Both the position numbers and the translations under genes were made by a program. From contig NZ_MVOC01000048.1 in the NCBI RefSeq assembly GCF_002043095.1, forward strand, positions 123,885 through 187,884: DNA of 64,000 nucleotides, read 5' to 3'. Position 1 is the first letter of the stretch. Each line of letters opens with the position of its first letter. This document shows, piece after piece, positions 25,317 to 33,396 of the stretch. The DNA is from Mycobacterium sp. AT1. Lineage in GTDB: Bacteria > Actinomycetota > Actinomycetes > Mycobacteriales > Mycobacteriaceae. Under the pieces are notes generated by a model. That model saw only the letters and a program-made list of their open reading frames with translations, ran no database searches and was not told the origin of the DNA.

Positions 25317-26507
25317 GTGAGTGGGGTAGCGGCGCTGCTGTTGACGGCAGTCGTGTCCCTTGTCGCGTTGGCACTTGGCGTGGCGCTCGGTCTGTCGCTG
25401 GCGCCGCGGATCGCCGAACGTCGGAAGCGACGGTCGACCGACCAGGACGGCATCACCGTCTCCCAGATGCTGCAGCGGATCGTGTCGTTGTCACCGGTGG
25501 GAACCGTGGTCGTCGACAACTACCGTGACGTCGTCTTCATGAACGACAAGGCGCGCGAGCTCGGCCTGGTGCGCGACCGACTGCTCGACGACCGGGCCTG
25601 GGCCGCCGCGCAGCGCACGCTGGCCACCGGTCACGACGTCGACTTCGACCTGGCCCCGGTGCGACGCCCGATCCCCGGTCGCTCGGGGTTGTCCGTCGGC
25701 GGGCACGTTCGCCTCCTCAGTGAGGACGACCGACGTTTCGCGGTGGTCTTCGTCGACGACCAGTCCGAGTTCGCCAGGATGGAGGCCACCCGGCGGGACT
25801 TCGTGGCCAACGTCAGCCACGAGCTCAAGACCCCGGTCGGCGCGATGGGCGTGCTGGCGGAGGCCCTTCAGGCGTCCACCGACGACCCCGCGACGGTCAG
25901 CCGGTTCGCCGAGATGATGATCACCGAGTCCAATCGGCTGGCCAACATGGTCGGCGAACTCATCGAGCTGTCCAGGTTGCAGGGGGCCGAACCGCTTCCG
26001 GATCTGGAGGCCGTCGACGTCGACTCCGTCGTGAGTGAGGCGTTGTCGAGGTACAAGGTGGCGGCCGACAACGCCGACATCGCGATCACGACCGACGCCC
26101 CGACCGGTTTCAGCGTCCGCGGTGACCAGGGCCTGCTGGTGACGGCGATCGCCAACTTGGTGTCCAATGCAATTGCTTACTCGCCCAAGGGTTCTCCAGT
26201 GTCGATCAGCAGGCGCAGTCGCGGTGACAACATCGAGATCGCGGTCACCGACCGCGGCATCGGCATCGCACGCGACGACCAGGAGCGGGTCTTCGAACGG
26301 TTCTTCCGCGTCGACACGGCGCGGTCCCGGGCCACCGGTGGCACGGGGCTCGGATTGGCCATCGTCAAGCACGTGGCGGCCAATCACAACGGATCCATCC
26401 GGCTGTGGAGTCAGCCCGGTACCGGCTCGACGTTCACCCTGTCGATCCCGGCCCATCCCGAAACCGACGACGAGTCGGATGAACGAGAGGACCAGACTGC
26501 GCTATGA
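25317..26507 (+). CDS. senX3: Sensor histidine kinase SenX3 (phosphate response)
   Basis: 396 aa. N-terminal hydrophobic segment (about 4-30), a PAS-like domain (about 48-150), the H-box DFVANVSHELKTP with phospho-acceptor H168, N-box NLVSNAIAYSPKG, and G-boxes DRGIGIA and GGTGLGLAIV. SenX3 phosphorylates RegX3 under phosphate limitation. The stop overlaps an 18-codon relay ORF (ATGA) rather than regX3 itself. Confidence 0.97.
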   Translation: MSGVAALLLTAVVSLVALALGVALGLSLAPRIAERRKRRSTDQDGITVSQMLQRIVSLSPVGTVVVDNYRDVVFMNDKARELGLVRDRLLDDRAWAAAQRTLATGHDVDFDLAPVRRPIPGRSGLSVGGHVRLLSEDDRRFAVVFVDDQSEFARMEATRRDFVANVSHELKTPVGAMGVLAEALQASTDDPATVSRFAEMMITESNRLANMVGELIELSRLQGAEPLPDLEAVDVDSVVSEALSRYKVAADNADIAITTDAPTGFSVRGDQGLLVTAIANLVSNAIAYSPKGSPVSISRRSRGDNIEIAVTDRGIGIARDDQERVFERFFRVDTARSRATGGTGLGLAIVKHVAANHNGSIRLWSQPGTGSTFTLSIPAHPETDDESDEREDQTAL

Positions 26508-26560
26508 CCAGTGTGTTGATCGTGGAAGATTCCCAGACGGAAGGCACGAGGAAGTCGTGA
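26504..26560 (+). CDS. 18-codon relay ORF, partial copy of the regX3 5' end
   Basis: MTSVLIVEDSQTEGTRKS. The first nine codons duplicate the first nine of regX3 (24 of 27 bases identical); codons 10-18 are unrelated and include GAGGAAG, the ribosome-binding site of regX3. Start overlaps the senX3 stop (ATGA) and stop overlaps the regX3 start (GTGA); the interval from ATG to GTG is 53 bp. M. tuberculosis has MIRU units, one type 53 bp long, at this same junction; sequence relation is not claimed. The peptide itself probably has no function beyond translational coupling. Confidence 0.6.
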   Translation: MTSVLIVEDSQTEGTRKS

Positions 26561-27243
26561 CCAGCGTATTGATCGTGGAAGATGAAGAGTCACTGGCGGA
26601 TCCGCTGGCGTTCCTGCTCCGCAAGGAGGGCTTCGAGGCCACCGTCGTCACCGACGGGCCCTCTGCGCTCGCCGAGTTCGAGCGGTCGGGCGCCGACATC
26701 GTCCTACTGGACCTGATGCTTCCCGGCATGAGCGGGACCGACGTGTGCAAACAACTGCGCTCGCGTTCGAGCGTGCCGGTCATCATGGTGACAGCCAGGG
26801 ACAGCGAGATCGACAAGGTCGTCGGGCTGGAGCTGGGTGCCGACGACTACGTCACCAAGCCGTACTCCGCGCGAGAGCTCATCGCCCGCATCCGTGCGGT
26901 CCTTCGCCGCGGCGTCGACAACGACGATTCGGGGATCGGTGACGGCGTGCTCGAGGCGGGACCGGTCAGGATGGACGTCGAGCGGCACGTCGTGTCCGTC
27001 AACGGCACGTCGATCACCTTGCCGCTCAAGGAGTTCGACTTGCTGGAGTACCTGATTCGCAACAGTGGCCGGGTGCTTACCCGCGGCCAGTTGATCGACC
27101 GGGTGTGGGGCGCTGACTACGTCGGCGACACCAAGACTCTCGACGTGCACGTCAAGCGGCTCCGGTCGAAGATCGAGGGCGACCCGGCCAATCCGGTTCA
27201 CCTGGTGACGGTGCGCGGGCTGGGCTACAAGCTCGAGGGGTAG
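26557..27243 (+). CDS. regX3: Response regulator RegX3 (OmpR/PhoB family)
   Basis: 228 aa. Receiver domain with acidic pocket E8-D9, phospho-acceptor D52 in VLLDLMLPG, T79 in MVTAR and K101 in YVTKPYS; winged-helix DNA-binding domain from about 130 with LKEFDLLEYLIRNSGRVLTR and LDVHVKRLRSKIEGD. Activates phosphate-uptake genes and also affects ESX-5 secretion and aerobic respiration in mycobacteria. GTG at 26557 is reached from senX3 through the relay ORF. The accessory sugar locus follows. Confidence 0.97.
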   Translation: MTSVLIVEDEESLADPLAFLLRKEGFEATVVTDGPSALAEFERSGADIVLLDLMLPGMSGTDVCKQLRSRSSVPVIMVTARDSEIDKVVGLELGADDYVTKPYSARELIARIRAVLRRGVDNDDSGIGDGVLEAGPVRMDVERHVVSVNGTSITLPLKEFDLLEYLIRNSGRVLTRGQLIDRVWGADYVGDTKTLDVHVKRLRSKIEGDPANPVHLVTVRGLGYKLEG

Positions 27244-27354
27244 CTCTCTCGATCTCTCACTTGCGCACGACGGTGCAATTTCAGCAATTGCCCGCGGAGT
27301 GGCCAATCGTGTTACGCTCCTTCCAAATCGTACTTTCGGTATGGAGCTGACCAG

Positions 27355-27564
27355 TTGTCCAACTCTTTGCATGGCGTTGTCCGCGAGTCGGATCGCCAGC
27401 TCAGCGCCCTGGACGGCGTCGTAACACCGCTCGGTGAGCCTGCCCCGAAGTTCGATGCGCTGAATCGACCCGAGCAAACGACCCCGCTCAATCTGCGGCG
27501 GTTCGCCGAAGCGCTCGTCATGCAGAAGGTCAGACTCGCGGTCGGAAGGGACTCACGTAGATGA
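27355..27564 (+). CDS. Hypothetical 69-aa protein coupled to the epimerase gene
   Basis: TTG start at 27355; stop TGA overlaps the ATG of the epimerase gene (ATGA). Third codon positions are mostly G/C, as expected of a real gene. The sequence (LSALDGVVTPLGEPAPKFDA ... LNLRRFAEALVMQKVRLAVG) has no recognised domain, no membrane segment, no signal. It may be a real small protein or a coupling leader for the epimerase. Confidence 0.45.
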   Translation: MSNSLHGVVRESDRQLSALDGVVTPLGEPAPKFDALNRPEQTTPLNLRRFAEALVMQKVRLAVGRDSRR

Positions 27565-28589
27565 AGGTGTTGGTCACAGGTCACCAGGGCTATCTCGGGA
27601 CGGTCATGGTGCCGCTGTTGATCGCCGCGGGCCACGACGTGGTCGGCTTGGACAACGGCTACTTCGCCGACTGCGTTCTCGGCATTGCGCCGACCGAACC
27701 GCCTTGTCTCGCAGTCGACCTGCGGGACGTCACCGTCGACCAGTTGCGTGGTTTCGACGCGGTCGTCCACCTCGCGGCGCTGTCCAACGACCCGCTCGGC
27801 GCCTTGGCGCCCGACATCACCTACGACGTCAACCACCACGCGTCGGTGCGTCTTGCGGTGCTGGCCAAGGAGGCGGGCGTCCGACGATTCCTCTATGCGT
27901 CGACTTGCTCGGTGTACGGCGCGGCGGGAACCGATCTGGTGTCCGAGGACGCCGAGCTGCATCCGATCACGCCGTACGCGATCAGCAAGGTGCGTGTCGA
28001 GGCCGACGTCGCCGCGCTCGCCGACGCCGACTTCACGCCCGTGTTCCTGCGCAACGCAACGGCTTTCGGATTCTCTCCACGCTTGAGGGCCGACATCGTG
28101 TTGAACAACCTGGTCGGGCATGCCGTCCTCACCGGCGTGGTGCGGGTGATGTCCGACGGCACGCCGTGGCGTCCTCTGGTGCACGCTCAGGACATTGCGC
28201 GGGCCTTCGAGACGTGCCTGACCGCGCCCGCCGAGATCGTCAGCTGCCGCGCGTACAACGTGGGAGCCGAGGACAACAACGTCACCGTCGCCGAAATCGC
28301 CCAGACGGTCGTGGACACGGTGCCCGGCTCGACCCTGCTGATCACCGGGGAGACCGGGTCCGATCCGCGGTCCTACCGGGTGGACTTCAGCCGCGCGCGG
28401 GCCGAGCTGAACTTCGAGGCGACGTGGTCGGTGGCCGACGGTGCCGCCGAACTCTACGAGGCGTATCTCGCGAACGGCTTGAACAGCCACGACTTCGACG
28501 AATCCTTCACGCGACTCAAGCGGCTGGAATGGCTCACCGCCCAAGGCGTCCTCGACCAGACGATGCGCCGGGTCAGCGCAATTGCGTGA
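27561..28589 (+). CDS. NAD-dependent epimerase/dehydratase (extended SDR)
   Basis: 342 aa. Nucleotide-binding TGHQGYLG (6-13), the S114/S117-V-Y119-G segment ASTCSVYG, and catalytic Y139-x3-K143 (YAISK) are intact, so an active sugar-nucleotide epimerase or dehydratase is likely. Exact substrate unknown. It lies in an accessory insert with an RmlC-like and a WecG-like gene on the opposite strand; its 3' end overlaps the RmlC-like gene by 17 bp. Starts by ATGA overlap with the 69-aa ORF. Confidence 0.88.
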   Translation: MKVLVTGHQGYLGTVMVPLLIAAGHDVVGLDNGYFADCVLGIAPTEPPCLAVDLRDVTVDQLRGFDAVVHLAALSNDPLGALAPDITYDVNHHASVRLAVLAKEAGVRRFLYASTCSVYGAAGTDLVSEDAELHPITPYAISKVRVEADVAALADADFTPVFLRNATAFGFSPRLRADIVLNNLVGHAVLTGVVRVMSDGTPWRPLVHAQDIARAFETCLTAPAEIVSCRAYNVGAEDNNVTVAEIAQTVVDTVPGSTLLITGETGSDPRSYRVDFSRARAELNFEATWSVADGAAELYEAYLANGLNSHDFDESFTRLKRLEWLTAQGVLDQTMRRVSAIA

Positions 28590-29127
28590 CCAACTGAGCC
28601 CAGCTGCCCGCCGCCCGGTCGCGCGCCGAGACGACGCCGACGGGCAACGGCCAGTCGATTCCTAGGTCGGGGTCGTCGTAGGCGACGCCGAGGTCCTCGG
28701 CGGGGTCGTGTGGCCGGTCGATTCGATAGCAGACGTCCGCGGTGTCGGTAAGTGCTTGGAACCCGTGCAGCAGGCCGGGTGGCACGTACAGGTGGCGGAA
28801 CTCGTCGTCGTCCAGCAGGAACGCCTCGTGCTTGCCGAACGTCGGTGACGAGGGCCGCGCGTCGACCAGCACGTCGTGCACCGCGCCGTGGGCGCACCGC
28901 ACCAGCTTGGCCTCACCGCGGCCACTCCTGCCGTGCATGCCGCGTACGACGCACTTGGCGGATCGGGACTGCGAATCCTGTAGGAACGACGCCGCCGTGC
29001 GGGGAACGCCAGCCCACTCGTCGAAGATCTCCGCGTCGAAGGTCCGCGTGAACAGACCGCGGTCGTCGTGAAACGGTGTCGGGACGAAGGTTACGACGCC
29101 GGCGAGGGTGGATTCATCGATGCGCAC
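28573..29127 (-). CDS. dTDP-4-dehydrorhamnose 3,5-epimerase-like protein (RmlC family)
   Basis: 184 aa cupin. Seen: FHDDRGLFTRTFD near the N-terminus, the catalytic-His region CVVRGMHGRSGRGEAKLVRC (H65), HLYVPPGLLHGFQAL, and Y134 in VCYRID. The canonical RmlC sequence VRGLHFQ is VRGMHGR here, so the substrate may differ from dTDP-6-deoxy-4-ketoglucose. Near-full length. It is the downstream gene of the minus-strand pair with WecG; 101 bp separate them. GTG at 29127. Confidence 0.85.
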   Translation of the reverse strand: MRIDESTLAGVVTFVPTPFHDDRGLFTRTFDAEIFDEWAGVPRTAASFLQDSQSRSAKCVVRGMHGRSGRGEAKLVRCAHGAVHDVLVDARPSSPTFGKHEAFLLDDDEFRHLYVPPGLLHGFQALTDTADVCYRIDRPHDPAEDLGVAYDDPDLGIDWPLPVGVVSARDRAAGSWAQLVTQLR

Positions 29128-29228
29128 GCGGTCATGCTTTCACGAACGCGCGCCGCGGTGGCCCCGACAGTCTCGGGCACGCGCTTGGGTCGTCGTGCGT
29201 CACCGGCGGTGAAACGCGCTGCCCGGGG

Positions 29229-30008
29229 TCACTTCCCACGGACGACTGCCAGGATGAACCGGGCGCTGCCAAGAAGGTGGCGACGCCGAAATGGCTTGGA
29301 AGTGAACAACAGTCGGTAGACCCGGGCGAGGCCAACGTCGTTGATCCACGTCGGTGTTGGGCGTACCGCGCCGGCCACGACGTCCAGATCTACGCCGACG
29401 TCGACGAAGACGCCGGGCAAGCGGTCCGCGAGCGCTGCGGCGGCGAATTCCCGCGCCGGTGAATCCAGGCCAATCCACACGATGTCGGGGTTGGCCTCGG
29501 CGATGCGCTCGACGCAGTCGTTGTTCACGCCGTTCTCCGCGGCGCCGGGTGGTGGTGCGTACGTGCCCGCGAAGTTCACGCTCGGGTAGCGGATCGTGGC
29601 GTCGTCGACGAATTTGGTCAGCGTGTCATCGCTGCTGGCGATCACGAAGTGACGCAGGTCGTTGTCGCGGCCGTGGTCGAGAACCTCGACGACGAACGAC
29701 GGCCCCCGCACGGGGGCGCCCTTCCGTGGGAAGCGGGCGCGGACGCGCATCGCCCATGCCACCGGTGCTCCGTCGGGAAGTGTCACGCCGGGCCTGGCGA
29801 ACAGATCTCGGTACTCGTGGTCATGGCTGGCCCGGGTTACGCAAGACGCGTTGGACAGTCGCACGACCAGACCCTGCTCCGACGACCCCGCGGCGATCGT
29901 GACGACGTCGCGGACCGCCGTGTCGAGGTCCGTCACCTCGAACGGCAGGCCGCCGATCAGCACGGACTCTCGGCCGTTGCACAGGTCGATCTCTTTGAAG
30001 TCGGTCAC
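29229..30008 (-). CDS. WecG/TagA/CpsF family glycosyltransferase
   Basis: 259 aa. Family landmarks: LPDGAPVAWAMR (like TPDG-VV-A), RGPSFVVEVL, IVWIGLDSPAREFAAA (family GLGSPKQE) and GVDLDVVAG (family GAAFDFLAG), then WINDVGLARVYRLLFTSKPF. Family members transfer ManNAc(A) or glucose to lipid-linked sugars at the inner membrane face. Two otherwise strongly conserved blocks deviate, suggesting another donor or acceptor. GTG at 30008; an upstream ATG frame is closed by a TAA. Together with the epimerases it suggests a small surface-glycan function. Confidence 0.85.
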   Translation of the reverse strand: MTDFKEIDLCNGRESVLIGGLPFEVTDLDTAVRDVVTIAAGSSEQGLVVRLSNASCVTRASHDHEYRDLFARPGVTLPDGAPVAWAMRVRARFPRKGAPVRGPSFVVEVLDHGRDNDLRHFVIASSDDTLTKFVDDATIRYPSVNFAGTYAPPPGAAENGVNNDCVERIAEANPDIVWIGLDSPAREFAAAALADRLPGVFVDVGVDLDVVAGAVRPTPTWINDVGLARVYRLLFTSKPFRRRHLLGSARFILAVVRGK

Positions 30009-30440
30009 CTTAGGCCCCGTCGGTGTTCGTCATTCGCTGCCTCCGCAAACTTTGGCGCATTTGACGCGCGGTCGATGGGCGGCGGGCTTCCGGACCTGAA
30101 ATCGGGGCAATCCGGCGGGCATTGGTGGGCTGACATGTGCCAAATACCTGAGTCTGTTCGTTTTGTCGATTTCAGAGAACATTCATATGCCTACGCTGTC
30201 GTTGCCATCGCAGCACGTGAAGAAGGTGACGCGCTGATTCGTACTAGGAGTATGAATCTCGAACTTAACGTTGTCTAGCGATTCTGGCAAACGCTAGACC
30301 CAAGCCTGGGCGGTCTGCCGACCAGGCGCGGAGGACCTGATGGACCAGCCGGAACCCGGCGGCCTCGACCTCTGCGAGAGTCAGGCGGCTCGGCGCGCTT
30401 CCATGTAGAGGTAAATCCCGGCGGAGACGCCGAGCCGCGG
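30009..30440. other. 432-bp stretch without an intact gene; decayed 3' gene fragment
   Basis: Base composition drops here (AT-rich between about 30120 and 30290). On the minus strand, 30268-30400 reads APSRLTLAEVEAAGFRLVHQ and on to RQR and a stop, with sensible codon use but no start: it looks like the C-terminus of a lost gene, perhaps a methyltransferase. In another minus frame GVSAGIYLYMEARRAA ends in TGA near 30381. The promoter of the glycosyltransferase gene should lie at its left end. A 47-codon plus-strand ORF (30134-30277) is not convincing. Confidence 0.4.
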
Positions 30441-31229
30441 CTACTGCGCAGCGCGGGTCGCGGGATGGATCGCGATCAGTCCCAAGCTGCTGCGGCGCTT
30501 GCACATCGCCGCGAGCTCCGCATAGGCCTTGGCGCCGAGAAGCTCGGTCAGTTCCGGGGCGTAGGACTGCCACACCTGACGGGCGCCGACGTGGGCCTTG
30601 GGGTCGCCGGTGCAATACCAGTGCAGGTCGGCGCCGCCCTCACCCCAGCCGCGGCGGTCGTACTCGGTGATGGTGGTCCGCAGAACCTGGGTGCCGTCGG
30701 GCCGCTCCACCCATTCCTGACTTCGGCGGACCGGCAGCTGCCAGCAGATCTCGGGTTTCATGGTCAGCGGTTCCACGCCCAGCTTGAGCGCCTTCGAGTG
30801 CAACGCGCAGCCAATGCCGCCCTCGAAACCGGGCCGATTCAGGAAGATGCAGGCGCCCTTGTACTTGCGGGTCCGCAGATTGTCCTTGCCGTCGTATTCG
30901 TCCATCTCGAGGTAGCCCTTGCGGCCTAGGCCCTTGTCGCGGAACTGCCAGTCCTCGTCGGTGAGCTGCTTCACGGCGTCGTCGAGTTTGGCGACGTCGT
31001 CGTCGTCGGACATGAAGGCGCCGTGGCTGCAGCAGCCGTCGTCGGGGCGGTTCTCGACCGTGCCCTGGCATGCGGGCGTGCCGAACACGCACGTCCACCG
31101 CGAACACAGCCAGGTGAGGTCGGCCAAGATCAGATGTTCGGGGTTGTCGGGGTCGAAGAATTCCACCCATTCTCGGGCGAAGTCCAAGTCGACCTCACCG
31201 TTCTTGGCACCGGGGCGCGATCCGCTCAC
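30441..31229 (-). CDS. Conserved cysteine-rich protein (Rv0495c-like)
   Basis: 262 aa. Cysteines are grouped in LCSRWTCVFGTPACQG, DDGCCSHGAF, KGACIFLNRPGFEGGIGCALH and PEICWQLPVRR, a pattern suited to metal or iron-sulfur binding; other motifs are DLHWYCTGDPKAHVG and AAMCKRR. No enzyme family recognised with confidence. GTG at 31229 is chosen because earlier in-frame starts would run into ppx; the two genes are divergent with 34 bp between. Conserved in mycobacteria at this place. Confidence 0.82.
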   Translation of the reverse strand: MSGSRPGAKNGEVDLDFAREWVEFFDPDNPEHLILADLTWLCSRWTCVFGTPACQGTVENRPDDGCCSHGAFMSDDDDVAKLDDAVKQLTDEDWQFRDKGLGRKGYLEMDEYDGKDNLRTRKYKGACIFLNRPGFEGGIGCALHSKALKLGVEPLTMKPEICWQLPVRRSQEWVERPDGTQVLRTTITEYDRRGWGEGGADLHWYCTGDPKAHVGARQVWQSYAPELTELLGAKAYAELAAMCKRRSSLGLIAIHPATRAAQ

Positions 31230-31250
31230 GGAACGCAACGGTAGACCCGA

Positions 31251-31256
31251 TAACGT
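31251..31256 (+). promoter_or_regulatory. -10 element of ppx, leaderless
   Basis: TAACGT ends 7 nt before the GTG at 31264, supporting that start over the GTG at 31255. Confidence 0.5.
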
Positions 31257-31263
31257 GGGTCTC

Positions 31264-32250
31264 GTGCGATTGGGCGTGCTCGACGTGGGTAGCAACACGG
31301 TTCATCTGCTCGTCGTCGACGCCCGGCGAGGTGGACACCCGACTCCGATGAGCTCGACGAAGGCCGCGTTGCGCCTCGCCGAGGCGATCGACGGCTCGGG
31401 CAAGCTGACCAGGAAGGGCGCCGACAAACTCGTCGACACCATCGACGAGTTCGCCAAGATCGCCGCCAGTTCGGGGTGCATCGAACTCATGGCGTTCGCC
31501 ACCTCGGCGGTGCGCGACGCAACGAACTCCGAAGACGTGCTCGCGCGGGTGCTTGCCGAAACCGGTGTGGCGCTCAAGGTTCTCTCGGGAGTCGACGAGT
31601 CCCGTCTCACCTTCCTCGCCGTCCGACGTTGGTACGGCTGGAGCCCCGGCCGCATCATCAACATCGACATCGGCGGCGGCTCGCTCGAACTGTCCAGCGG
31701 CGTCGACGAGGAACCCGAGGTGGCGCTGTCGCTTCCGCTTGGCGCGGGCCGGCTGACCAGGGAGTGGTTGCAGGACGACCCGCCGGGCCGCCGTCGGGTG
31801 GCGATGCTTCGAGACTGGCTGTCAACGGAGATGGCCGACGCTGGCGCGAGGGTGCTCGATGCGGGTGCTCCCGACCTGACCGTGGCGACCTCCAAGACCT
31901 TCCGATCGCTCGCGCGACTCACCGGTGCGGCGCCTTCCGGTGCTGGGCCCCGGGTGAAGAGGACACTGACTGCATCGGGGCTTCGTCAGCTCATAGCTTT
32001 CATCTCTAGGATGACGACGGCCGATCGAGCGGAGTTGGAAGGGGTGAGCGCCGAGCGAGCGCCACAGATCGTGGCGGGAGCGCTGGTAGCTGAAGCGAGT
32101 ATGAAGGCCCTTGCGATCGATACCGTGGACATTTGCCCCTGGGCGTTGCGAGAAGGGTTGATCTTGCGGAAACTCGACAGTGAGGCCGACGGGACCGCCT
32201 TGTTCGGAACGTCGGCGGGCTTGCCAAGAGCCAGAGGCGCGAGACGATGA
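31264..32250 (+). CDS. ppx: Exopolyphosphatase / pppGpp phosphohydrolase family (Ppx1)
   Basis: 328 aa ASKHA-fold enzyme: phosphate-1 loop LDVGSNTVHLLV (about 5-16), MAFATSAVRDA, phosphate-2 loop NIDIGGGSLEL. Short single-module form without the C-terminal HD domain, as in Rv0496, which hydrolyses short-chain polyphosphate. Overlaps the next gene by ATGA. With PPK2 earlier and SenX3-RegX3 nearby, phosphate metabolism recurs in this window. Confidence 0.93.
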   Translation: MRLGVLDVGSNTVHLLVVDARRGGHPTPMSSTKAALRLAEAIDGSGKLTRKGADKLVDTIDEFAKIAASSGCIELMAFATSAVRDATNSEDVLARVLAETGVALKVLSGVDESRLTFLAVRRWYGWSPGRIINIDIGGGSLELSSGVDEEPEVALSLPLGAGRLTREWLQDDPPGRRRVAMLRDWLSTEMADAGARVLDAGAPDLTVATSKTFRSLARLTGAAPSGAGPRVKRTLTASGLRQLIAFISRMTTADRAELEGVSAERAPQIVAGALVAEASMKALAIDTVDICPWALREGLILRKLDSEADGTALFGTSAGLPRARGARR

Positions 32251-33377
32251 CTGATCCAGACGACACCACCTCCACTCGACCGATTTCGGTCGCGGAGCTC
32301 CTCGCCAAGAACGGCACCATCGGTGCGCCACCGGCAGGCGGTCGACGTCGCCGCCGTCGCGGCAACAGCGACGCGGTGACCGTCGCGGAGCTCACCGGCG
32401 AGATTCCGATCGTCAACACGGGCTCGATGCGCGCGTTGCGGGAGCCGGTCGCAGAACCCGTCGCGAAGGTCGTCGAACCGCCGGTCGTCGAACCGCCCGT
32501 CGAGGAGCCCTCCGTCGAGGAGCCGGTCGCCGAAGAGGTCGAACCGGACCTCGAAGTCGAGCCGGAGCCAGAAGCCGAGGTCGAGGCTGAACTCGAACTC
32601 GAGCCAGAAACCGAGGCAGAGCCCGAGCCCGAACTCGAGCCCGAGCCCGCTCTCACCGAGGCGGAGCTGGACTACCAGGCGCACCTCGACCGCCGTGACG
32701 TCGAGCCCGACCCCGTCGACTTCGTCCCGCGGCCCCGTCGTCCGAAGGCGTCGACCACCGGCGCCTTCGCCGCCCAGAGCGGCGCCGAGCAGATGAGCCC
32801 CGACCCTGTCGTCGACGACGACGAGATGCTGGACCTCGGCCCGGACGTCGACTTCGGCGAGGTTCTCGACAAGCACACCTCGGACGAGGACGAGCTGCGC
32901 CAGCAGACGCCGTCGTACCTGCGATCGAACACCGACACCCTCTTCGGCGGTCAGTCCGTTGCCGACGACCTGGCTCGCCGGGGACGCACACCGGGCCCCG
33001 AGGACATCGATCTCGGGGACGACGAGTCGACGTCGGCGGAAACCGTCGCCGTCACAGTCGACGAGGGCACGGCAGAAGCAACGGCGGAGGCTCCCGAGCG
33101 GTCCGAAGACGAGAGCTCGGCGTTCGTCAGAGGCGTGTGGGTGGTGGTGCAGTGCATCCTCGCCGTCGCGTTCGGTGCCGGCCTGTTCATCGCGTTCGAC
33201 CAGCTGTGGCGGTGGAACACCATCGTCGCGCTGGTGTTGTCCGTCCTCGTCATCCTCGGCCTGGTGGTCGGCGTCCGCGTCGTCCGCAAGACCGAGGACA
33301 TCGGCAGCACCTTGATCGCGGTTGCGGTCGGTGCGCTCGTCACGCTGGGTCCCCTGGCGCTTCTTCAGTCGCACTGA
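32247..33377 (+). CDS. Acidic Glu/Pro-rich membrane protein (Rv0497-like)
   Basis: 376 aa. Residues 30-40 are an Arg run (GGRRRRRRG), 66-135 a Glu/Pro/Val repeat (VEPPVVEPPVEEPSVEEPVAE and following EPEPE runs), and 290-376 hold two or three membrane helices (VWVVVQCILAVAFGAGLFIAF, IVALVLSVLVILGLVVGV, LIAVAVGALVTLGPLALL). The acidic part is probably disordered and cytoplasmic. Coupled to ppx by ATGA. Function unknown. Confidence 0.85.
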   Translation: MTDPDDTTSTRPISVAELLAKNGTIGAPPAGGRRRRRRGNSDAVTVAELTGEIPIVNTGSMRALREPVAEPVAKVVEPPVVEPPVEEPSVEEPVAEEVEPDLEVEPEPEAEVEAELELEPETEAEPEPELEPEPALTEAELDYQAHLDRRDVEPDPVDFVPRPRRPKASTTGAFAAQSGAEQMSPDPVVDDDEMLDLGPDVDFGEVLDKHTSDEDELRQQTPSYLRSNTDTLFGGQSVADDLARRGRTPGPEDIDLGDDESTSAETVAVTVDEGTAEATAEAPERSEDESSAFVRGVWVVVQCILAVAFGAGLFIAFDQLWRWNTIVALVLSVLVILGLVVGVRVVRKTEDIGSTLIAVAVGALVTLGPLALLQSH

Positions 33378-33396
33378 CGCGTCACACTGTCGGCTA

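Noticed and set aside
30134..30277. 47-codon plus-strand ORF beginning MCQIPESVRF
   Set aside because: No ribosome-binding site, AT-rich codon use unlike neighbours, inside a decayed stretch; not enough support for a gene.
32440..32660. Glu/Pro repeat in the Rv0497-like gene as a CRISPR or VNTR array
   Set aside because: Units are irregular at the DNA level and in frame; it is a low-complexity protein segment.
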